Source: DASQFQ01 sp035633075
GTDB taxonomy: Bacteria > Actinomycetota > Thermoleophilia > Solirubrobacterales > Solirubrobacteraceae
Assembly: GCA_035633075.1 (NCBI GenBank)
Contig: DASQFQ010000067.1
Location: 1-10,267 of the forward strand
Reading direction: 5' to 3'
DNA length: 10,267 nucleotides
The number at the start of each line of letters is the position of its first letter. Position 1 is the stretch's first letter. Shown here in pieces: positions 1-5,412 of the stretch. The position numbers and the translations under genes are program-made. Below the pieces are notes generated by a model. The model was not told the DNA's origin, did not search any database, and saw nothing but the letters and a program-made list of their open reading frames with translations.

Positions 1-353
1 CGCGCCAGCGCGACGGAGACCACCCTGTCCTTGAAGGAGTGCGTCGGGTTGGCGGTCTCGTTCTTGACCCACAGCTCGCGCAGACCGAGCCGCTCGGCGA
101 GGCGGTCGGCGCGCACCAGCGGCGTCCAGCCCGTGGGCAGCGAAGGGCGCCGCGGGCCGGCGAGCGGCAGGAAGTCCGCGTAGCGCCACAGCGTGTGCGG
201 CCCGGCCTGGATGCGGCGCTTGAGCTCGGCGGCGTCGGACTCCGGCGGGAGGTAGGACACCTCCAACGGGCCGAAGCAGCGCTCACAGACGTAGCGCGCC
301 TCGAGCGGGTAGGTGGTCGAGCACTCCTTGCACTTCAGGGCATCTGCCGGCAT
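1..353 (-). CDS. thrC: Threonine synthase, N-terminal part (runs off the window's left edge)
   Basis: Converts O-phospho-L-homoserine to L-threonine with PLP, the last step of threonine synthesis in the cytosol. The 117 visible residues start with a small zinc-ribbon-like segment, with CxxC pairs at C8/C11 and C23/C26, as in many bacterial and archaeal threonine synthases. A short linker follows, then the start of the fold-type II PLP domain: 'TGWTPLV' near 74-80, 'LWVKNETANPTHSFKDR' at 94-110, with K108 the expected Schiff-base lysine. The ATG at 353 is the only sensible start: GGAGG (369-365 on the minus strand) lies 11 bases upstream, and a SAM-I riboswitch plus terminator precede it. The remaining two thirds and any operon partners lie outside the window. 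The family call is strong; a related PLP enzyme of this fold is less likely because of the zinc ribbon and the SFKDR context. Confidence 0.93.
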   Translation of the reverse strand, partial: MPADALKCKECSTTYPLEARYVCERCFGPLEVSYLPPESDAAELKRRIQAGPHTLWRYADFLPLAGPRRPSLPTGWTPLVRADRLAERLGLRELWVKNETANPTHSFKDRVVSVALA

Positions 354-357
354 GTGG

Positions 358-391
358 AAAAAAACCTCCGCCCGAAGAGCTGCGGCGGAGG
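358..391 (-). terminator. Rho-independent terminator (attenuator) in the thrC leader
   Basis: On the minus strand an 8-bp perfect stem (CCTCCGCC, 391-384, with GGCGGAGG, 372-365) closes an 11-nt loop and is followed at once by seven U (364-358). This is a textbook intrinsic terminator, striking in GC-rich DNA where U-tracts are rare. It lies about 20 nt after the SAM-I aptamer and only 4 nt before the thrC ATG. It is therefore an attenuator and not the end of an upstream gene. Confidence 0.9.
365..369 (-). promoter_or_regulatory. Shine-Dalgarno site of thrC, inside the terminator 3' arm
   Basis: Read on the minus strand, GGAGG is followed by seven T and CCAC before the ATG at 353, an 11-base spacing that is slightly long. 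The same GGAGG is part of the 3' arm of the terminator stem, so when that hairpin forms any read-through RNA would also have its ribosome site paired. The sequence is seen directly; the dual effect on transcription and translation is inference. Confidence 0.7.
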
Positions 392-419
392 CACCGGAAG
401 AGCGCCCTGACCGCATCTC
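377..419 (-). promoter_or_regulatory. Probable antiterminator pairing of the riboswitch
   Basis: On the minus strand GAGATGCGG (419-411), which holds the 3' strand of aptamer P1, can pair with CCGCAGCTC (385-377), which is the end of the terminator 5' arm plus loop, in 8 of 9 positions. The two partners also belong to P1 and to the terminator respectively, so antiterminator and P1-plus-terminator exclude each other. This is the standard SAM-I OFF-switch layout. The complementarity is seen; its use as the antiterminator is inferred. Confidence 0.7.
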
Positions 420-528
420 CCAGGCCATTCGTCTTGGAGCCTGATGGAATTGCCACCGTTTTTCGCCGTCGCCGGCGAAATGGTTGGCGGGGTTTCACTG
501 GGCCAGTCCCTCCACCCCTCTGGATGCG
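412..528 (-). ncRNA. SAM-I (S-box) riboswitch aptamer upstream of thrC
   Basis: On the minus strand the region follows the S-box consensus in order. P1 is CGCATC (528-523) pairing with GATGCG (417-412), six perfect pairs. AGAG follows, then P2a GGGGT (518-514) pairing with ACCCC (493-489). The conserved kink-turn/P2b segment reads GAGGGACTGGCCC and then GTGAA. The usual GCAACC appears as CCAACC. P3 is an 8-bp perfect stem with a GCGA tetraloop (480-461). The conserved GGTGGCAATTCCATCAG follows, then P4 CAGGC (443-439) with GCCTG (425-421), and GGAGATGCG closes P1. The aptamer binds S-adenosylmethionine; in this class ligand binding normally stabilises P1 and lets the terminator form, turning genes off. 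The single deviation in GCAACC is the only oddity. Confidence 0.95.
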
Positions 529-547
529 CACTGCTATGTACCGCGGC

Positions 548-576
548 ATCCTACCGTAGAATCTGGCGGGTGACGA
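548..576 (-). promoter_or_regulatory. Candidate promoter for the riboswitch-thrC transcript
   Basis: On the minus strand TCGTCA (576-571) and TAGGAT (553-548) are separated by 17 bases; each matches 4 of 6 positions of the sigma-70-type -35 and -10 consensus. The predicted RNA start near 541 falls about 13 nt before aptamer P1, as expected for an S-box leader. The position relative to the aptamer is the main support; the motifs alone are weak. Confidence 0.45.
557..562 (+). promoter_or_regulatory. Candidate -10 element for corA
   Basis: TAGAAT on the plus strand matches TATAAT in 5 of 6 positions and would place a transcript start near 569, about 38 nt before the corA ATG. I see no credible -35 hexamer at 16-18 bases upstream. 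It sits within the candidate promoter of the divergent thrC transcript, so the two polymerases may compete. Confidence 0.3.
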
Positions 577-606
577 CCGCGACCGACGACCCCTTCAGTC
601 CGCGCC

Positions 607-1614
607 ATGCCGAACCTCCCCAAGTCCCGGCTCGGTCGCCGCATCACGCGCTCGCGCTCCCAGCCGGCGCCCGCGCCGCCTGAGCGCCAGGACCCGCGCG
701 TCGAGATCGTCGAGGCGCCGGGGCTGCGCTGGATCAACATCGAGCGCCCGCGCGCCGTCGACCAGGCGTGGCTCGAGGAGCGCTACGAGTTCCACCCGCT
801 CGACTACGAGGACGTCTTTTCGCGCAACCAGCGCCCCAAGGTCGACGAGTACGACGACTACATATTCATCGTCCTGCACTTCCCGCGCTACGACAAGGCC
901 GTGTCCCGCCTCAACGCCGCCGAGGTCGACATCTTCGTCGGCCCCGACTACCTGATCACGCTGCCCAACGAGCCGCTGCAGCCGATCTCCTACCTGTTCG
1001 ACCGCTGCCGGGCGAGCGAGGAGCTGCGCGACCAGCTCTTATCCAAGGGCGCGGGCTATCTGCTCTACAAGATCGTCGACGACTGCGTCGACGCCTCCTT
1101 CCCGATGCTGCGCAAGATGGGCAACAAGCTCGAGCGCATCGAGGAGGACATCTTCGAGGGCGGCGTGCGCTCCTCGGAGATCGTGCGCGACATCTCCAAC
1201 GTCAAGCAGGAGATCATCAACTTCCGCAAGGTGGTCAGGCCGCAGCGGGCGGCCTTCCGTGACCTGGAGCGCACCAAGACGCGCTACATCGCCGAGGACC
1301 TCGACATCTACTTCGACGACATCGTCGACGCCTCCGAGCGCATCTGGGACATGCTCGAGAACTACAAGGAGGTCGTCGAAGGGCTCGAGGACACCAACGA
1401 GTCGGCGATCTCGCACCGCGTCAACGAGGTCCTGCGCGTGCTCACCGCGATCACCGTGATCATCCTCCCGCTCACGCTGATCGCCTCGATCTGGGGCATG
1501 AACGTGCGCGTCCCCGGCGAGGAGTCCCTCACGGCGTTCTGGATCATCATCGTCTCGATGGTGCTGGTCCTCGCGGGCATGCTCGCCTACTTCCGCAAGC
1601 GCGGGTTTCTGTAG
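607..1614 (+). CDS. corA: CorA-family magnesium/cobalt transport protein
   Basis: Inner-membrane, homopentameric Mg2+ (and Co2+/Ni2+) channel of the CorA/2-TM-GxN family. The 335-residue length is usual. Residues 1 to about 275 form the cytoplasmic alpha/beta and long-helix domain, rich in acidic residues. TM1 is about 276-296 and ends in the signature GMN at 297-299. A short periplasmic loop with E305/E306 follows, then TM2 at about 311-329 and the basic tail 'FRKRGFL' that stays inside. The usual MPE loop motif is replaced by a VPGEE version. The ATG at 607 is the only in-frame start after the in-frame TGA at 571; no good Shine-Dalgarno site precedes it. The stop overlaps the GTG of the following lipid kinase, so the two genes are very likely one operon. 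Confidence 0.95.
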   Translation: MPNLPKSRLGRRITRSRSQPAPAPPERQDPRVEIVEAPGLRWINIERPRAVDQAWLEERYEFHPLDYEDVFSRNQRPKVDEYDDYIFIVLHFPRYDKAVSRLNAAEVDIFVGPDYLITLPNEPLQPISYLFDRCRASEELRDQLLSKGAGYLLYKIVDDCVDASFPMLRKMGNKLERIEEDIFEGGVRSSEIVRDISNVKQEIINFRKVVRPQRAAFRDLERTKTRYIAEDLDIYFDDIVDASERIWDMLENYKEVVEGLEDTNESAISHRVNEVLRVLTAITVIILPLTLIASIWGMNVRVPGEESLTAFWIIIVSMVLVLAGMLAYFRKRGFL

Positions 1615-2597
1615 TGGCTGAGGCCGCGGGGGCGCTGGAGCGGCTGGGTGAGGTGGCCGCGCTGGAGCGCACTCCGCGGTCCAAACGCATGCTGGTCATC
1701 GTCAACCCGTACGCGACGACGATGTCGGACCGCCTCAAGCATCTCGTCGTCTACGCGCTCCAGGGCCGCTACGACGTCCGCGCCGTCGACACGCAGCGCC
1801 GGGGCCATGCCATCGACCTGTGCCGCGAGGCCGCGAGCGAGGGCTACGACGTCGTCGTGGCCTTCGGCGGCGATGGGACGGTCAACGAGGCGGCCAACGG
1901 GCTCGCCGGCTCGGCGACGCCGCTGACCTGTCTGCCGGGCGGGGCGACCAACGTCTACTGCCGGATGTTGGGCATCCCGACCGACGTGGTGGACGCCACC
2001 GAGCACCTGCTGCGCCTCGCCGACGCCTGGCGGGTGCGGCGCGTCGACCTCGCGCGCGCCAACGGGCGCCGCTTCGCCTTCTCGGCGGGCGTGGGGCTCG
2101 ACGCCAGCGTCGTCGAGCGCGTCGAGCGCCACCCTCACCTCAAGGCACGGCTGGGGGCCTACTACTTCACCCAGTCGGCCGTCGCCACGTTCCTCGAGCG
2201 CTACGTCGTCCGCCCGCCGCGCCTGGAGGTCGATGTCGACGGCGAGACGGTGCGCGGGGTCAGCGCCTTCATCCAGAACGGCCGGCCCTACACCTACTTC
2301 CAGAGCCGCCCCGTTCACCTCTCCGAGGGGTCCCAGCTGGACTCCGGCGACCTCTCCGGCGTCGTCCTGACCCGCGCGAGCCCGCTCGACGTCCCCACGA
2401 TCACCTTCCGCGCGCTGTCCCGGCACGCCGCGATCGCCCGCCACCGCCGGGTGGTTCCATTCGCCGGCGTCGGCGAGGTGTGCGTGCGCTCGCTCGACGA
2501 TCGTCCCGTACCGGTGCAGGTCGACGGCGATCACGTCGCCGATGAGGCGCAGGTGCGCTTCACCGTGGAGCCGGGCGCGCTGCGTGTGGTGAGCTGA
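1614..2597 (+). CDS. Diacylglycerol kinase-family (YegS/Lcb5-type) lipid kinase
   Basis: Predicted ATP-dependent lipid kinase of the DAGK catalytic-domain superfamily, which phosphorylates a hydroxyl of diacylglycerol, a sphingoid base or a related lipid at the membrane surface. Evidence: 'VNPYA' at about 30-34, the nucleotide-binding GGDGTVNE at 85-92, and the second glycine-rich motif PGGATN at 108-113. A C-terminal beta-sandwich region follows, with 'VDGETVRG' and 'VQVDGDH'. Length 327 is typical. The chosen GTG at 1614 overlaps the corA stop (TAGTG), which favours translational coupling. An alternative ATG at 1689 (residue 26) would begin exactly at the conserved 'MLVIVNP' strand, so the first 25 residues could be untranslated; neither start has a good ribosome site. 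The exact lipid substrate cannot be told from the sequence. Confidence 0.88.
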   Translation: MAEAAGALERLGEVAALERTPRSKRMLVIVNPYATTMSDRLKHLVVYALQGRYDVRAVDTQRRGHAIDLCREAASEGYDVVVAFGGDGTVNEAANGLAGSATPLTCLPGGATNVYCRMLGIPTDVVDATEHLLRLADAWRVRRVDLARANGRRFAFSAGVGLDASVVERVERHPHLKARLGAYYFTQSAVATFLERYVVRPPRLEVDVDGETVRGVSAFIQNGRPYTYFQSRPVHLSEGSQLDSGDLSGVVLTRASPLDVPTITFRALSRHAAIARHRRVVPFAGVGEVCVRSLDDRPVPVQVDGDHVADEAQVRFTVEPGALRVVS

Positions 2598-2641
2598 CGC
2601 TGCTGCGTGACCGGCGCAGCGAGCTGCTGCGGGCACCCCGC

Positions 2642-2660
2642 CCCGCACGCGTCGTGCGGG
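2642..2660. terminator. GC-rich hairpin between the lipid kinase and the protease (possible terminator)
   Basis: CCCGCACG and CGTGCGGG form an 8-bp perfect stem around a CGT loop, 45 bases after the lipid kinase stop. There is no U-tract on either strand, so it is at best a U-less terminator of the sort proposed in high-GC actinobacteria, or an RNA-stabilising stem. The rest of the 136-base gap holds no recognisable gene. Confidence 0.35.
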
Positions 2661-2716
2661 AGCGGCTGGACCTGTTGGCCGGCGAGCTCCGGCGGGTTGC
2701 ATTCTTCGCTTCGGTT

Positions 2717-2725
2717 GGGAGAGGA
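2717..2725 (+). promoter_or_regulatory. Ribosome-binding site of the M4 protease gene
   Basis: GGGAGAGGA ends 8 bases before the GTG at 2734. It is the clearest Shine-Dalgarno-like site among the plus-strand genes here and supports the GTG as the start directly in front of a good signal peptide. Confidence 0.6.
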
Positions 2726-2733
2726 TCGACGTC

Positions 2734-5412
2734 GTGCGAATCAGGCGGTCGGTCTTCGCGGTGGCGAGCCTCTTCGTACTGGCGGGGTTCGCGCCGGGGG
2801 CCGCCGCTGTGGCCGCGGTCGGGGACCGGGCCGCCCGGCTGAAGCGGGAGCTCGGACAGGGCGTTCGTGTCGCAGAGCACCGGGAGACCGGCAAGGTGCG
2901 GTTCGTCGGCACGGAGCCTGGCAAGCCGATCTCGCGGCCGGCAGGGCTGAGCGCGTCGGCGCCGCCGAAAACCGTCGCGCGCACGTTCTTCGAGCGCTAC
3001 GGCGACGCCTTCGGGATCCGCGACCAGGCGCACGAGCTACGCGCGACCGCAAGTCAGAGTGCAACGGCCGGGCGCTCGGCGGTCCGCTTCCAGCAGCTCC
3101 GCGAGGGCGTACCGATCCTTGGCGGCGAACTCGTCGTCAACCTGGACGCCGACCGCAACGTGCTCTCCGCGAGCGGCGAGTCGCTGCCGGCCGCCGGCGT
3201 GGCGACGTCGCCGCGGGTGGGGTCCGCAGCAGCCCGGGACGCCGCGATCGCGGCTGTCGCGAAGGAGCACGGGGTGGCGGCGTTCCGCCTCGACGCGGAC
3301 ATTCCCAGCCTGTGGATCTACGACGCGCGGATCCTGGGCGGACCGGGACCCGGGCGCCCGGTCCTGATCTGGCGGCTCGACGTCAAGGGCGAGGGCGGCC
3401 TGCCGATCGACGATCTGGTCCTCGTTGACGCCGCTCTCGGCTCGGTCGCACTGCGTGTCGAGCAGATCGAGAACGCGAAGAACCGCTCCGTCTGCGACGC
3501 CGCCAACGCCGCCACGCAGTACCCGTGCACCGCGCCGGTCGCCAGCGAGAGCAACCCTCCGGCCCCACCCGACCACACGGACGTCGGCTTCGCTTTCGAC
3601 TACGCGGGCGATACCTACGACTTCTTCTTCGGTCTCGGGCGCGACAGCCTCGACGGCCAGGGCCTGCAATTGAAGTCAACGGTCCGCTACTGCGACCCGG
3701 CGTCGCCGTGCCCCTACCAGAACGCGTTCTGGGACGGGCAGCAGATGGTCTACGGCGAAGGCTTCGCTGCGGCGGACGACGTGGTCGGGCACGAGCTGAC
3801 GCACGGCGTCACCGACTTCAGCGCCCGCCTCTTCTACTACTACCAATCGGGTGCGATCAACGAGTCGCTGTCGGACGTCTTCGGCGAGTTCGTGGACCTG
3901 ACGAACGGCGCCGGCAACGACAACGCTGCGGTGCGCTGGCAGCTCGGCGAGGACGTGCCCGGAGGCGGGGCGGTCCGCAACATGGCGGACCCCCCGGTGC
4001 CCTTCGGCGACCCCGATCGGATGACCAGCCCGAATTACACGTCCGACCCGAACGAACAGGACAGCGGCGGCGTCCACACCAACAGCGGCGTCAACAACAA
4101 GGCCGCGTTCCTGATGACAGACGGCGGAACCTTCAACGGCCGCACCGTCACGGGCCTCGGCATCCCCAAGGTCTCACGCATCTACTACGAGGTCCAGACC
4201 GGCATGCTGACGTCGGCGAGCAACTACGCCGACCTCAACAGCGCCCTGCAGCAGGCCTGCACCAACCTGGTCGGCACGGCGGGCATCACCTCGGCCGACT
4301 GCGGCGAGGTCACCGACGCGGTGGCGGCGGTCGAGATGAGCACCGTGCCGCCCGCGGCGCCCAATCCGGAGGCGCCGGTCTGCCCGAGCGGGCTCGTGCC
4401 GACCGACCTGTTCTCCGACGACCTCGAGAACCCCGGCAGCGGCAATTGGACCACGCAGCCCAGCTGGTTCTACCCCCAGAACCCGAACGGCGTCTTCGAC
4501 GCAACGTACGCGACCAGCGGCACGAGGAACATCTGGGGCTACGACCGGCCGAGCACGGGCGACTTCTCGATCACCATGAATCCCAGCGTGGTGATCCCGG
4601 TGAGCAGCACCGCGTTCCTGCGCTTCAACCACGCGCACGGCTTCGAAGACGATTCCAACGGCGCATATGACGGCGGCATGCTCGAGATCAGCGTCAATGG
4701 CGACAGCTTTGTCGACATCGGCTCGCTGCTGACGGACGGCGGCTACAACGGGACGATCTCGACCGTCTCGAACAATCCGTTGGAAGGTCGCAGCGCGTTC
4801 GTCCGGGAGAGCAACGGCTACCAGTCCAGCCGCGCGGCACTGACCTCGCTGGCCGGCCAGAGCGTCCGCTTCCGCTTCCGCATCGGCACGGACAGCAGCG
4901 TCGACGACTACGGCTGGTTCATCGATGACGTGCGGATCTACACCTGCGCGCCGCCGCCCCCGCCGGACGCCGACGGCGACGGCGTCCCGGACGCGAGCGA
5001 CGCGTGCCCCACGACTCCGGCCGCGACCGCCAACGGCTGCCCGGCGAGCACCGGCGGGGGCACCGGGGGCGGCACGGGCGGCTCCGGCGGTGGCAGCGCG
5101 GGCGGCGGCGGCATCCAGTCCGGCGACACACTGCAAAGCGCGCGCGTGAGGTCGTGCCGCCGCACAGGCCGCGGGCGCCGGGCGCGCGTGGTCTGCAGCC
5201 TGACCCGCGTCGGCGCGGTGAGCCGGGTGAGCATGAAGGTCACGCGCCGCGGCCGTACGGCCGCGAGCGGGTCGGCCCGTCCGAGCCCCCGCGGTACGGT
5301 GGCGATCCGCGCGCGGCGCACCCTGCGGCGCGGGATCTATCGCGTGACGCTCACCCTGCGCGACGCAAGCGGCGCGACGCGCAGGCTGAGCGCACGGCTG
5401 CGCGTGCGCTAG
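2734..5412 (+). CDS. Secreted M4 (thermolysin-family) zinc metallopeptidase with multidomain C-terminus
   Basis: Extracellular neutral protease of 892 residues. In order: a signal peptide 1 to about 28 (MRIRR, hydrophobic core, Ala-rich cleavage region); an FTP/PepSY-like propeptide to about 235; and the M4 catalytic domain, about 245-545. Zinc ligands are H353 and H357 of HELTH and E377 in INESLSD, 24 residues after H353 as in thermolysin. Y368 and H448 (in GGVHTNSGV) match thermolysin Tyr157 and His231, so the enzyme looks active. A beta-sandwich at about 559-738 resembles the immune-inhibitor-A/MAM-like domain ('WFIDDVRIYTC'). A thrombospondin type 3-like Ca2+ motif (DADGDGVPDASDACP) begins at 745, a Gly/Ser linker spans 773-793, and an Arg-rich domain spans 794-892. 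Full thermolysin-like preproteins are nearer 550 residues, so about 350 residues are added. The start is GTG with a good ribosome site. Confidence 0.95.
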   Translation: MRIRRSVFAVASLFVLAGFAPGAAAVAAVGDRAARLKRELGQGVRVAEHRETGKVRFVGTEPGKPISRPAGLSASAPPKTVARTFFERYGDAFGIRDQAHELRATASQSATAGRSAVRFQQLREGVPILGGELVVNLDADRNVLSASGESLPAAGVATSPRVGSAAARDAAIAAVAKEHGVAAFRLDADIPSLWIYDARILGGPGPGRPVLIWRLDVKGEGGLPIDDLVLVDAALGSVALRVEQIENAKNRSVCDAANAATQYPCTAPVASESNPPAPPDHTDVGFAFDYAGDTYDFFFGLGRDSLDGQGLQLKSTVRYCDPASPCPYQNAFWDGQQMVYGEGFAAADDVVGHELTHGVTDFSARLFYYYQSGAINESLSDVFGEFVDLTNGAGNDNAAVRWQLGEDVPGGGAVRNMADPPVPFGDPDRMTSPNYTSDPNEQDSGGVHTNSGVNNKAAFLMTDGGTFNGRTVTGLGIPKVSRIYYEVQTGMLTSASNYADLNSALQQACTNLVGTAGITSADCGEVTDAVAAVEMSTVPPAAPNPEAPVCPSGLVPTDLFSDDLENPGSGNWTTQPSWFYPQNPNGVFDATYATSGTRNIWGYDRPSTGDFSITMNPSVVIPVSSTAFLRFNHAHGFEDDSNGAYDGGMLEISVNGDSFVDIGSLLTDGGYNGTISTVSNNPLEGRSAFVRESNGYQSSRAALTSLAGQSVRFRFRIGTDSSVDDYGWFIDDVRIYTCAPPPPPDADGDGVPDASDACPTTPAATANGCPASTGGGTGGGTGGSGGGSAGGGGIQSGDTLQSARVRSCRRTGRGRRARVVCSLTRVGAVSRVSMKVTRRGRTAASGSARPSPRGTVAIRARRTLRRGIYRVTLTLRDASGATRRLSARLRVR

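Noticed and set aside
283..549. Minus-strand open frame of 88 codons covering the thrC leader
   Set aside because: The region is explained by the SAM-I aptamer and terminator; the frame is not that of thrC and has no ribosome site or family resemblance.
1587..2984. Minus-strand open frame of 465 codons
   Set aside because: Shadow of the lipid kinase and of the protease start; no recognisable domain, and it crosses the gap between two real genes.
5050..5112. GGC/GGT-rich repeat that might be a mobile or regulatory repeat
   Set aside because: It is in frame within the protease and encodes a Gly/Ser linker, which explains the repetition.
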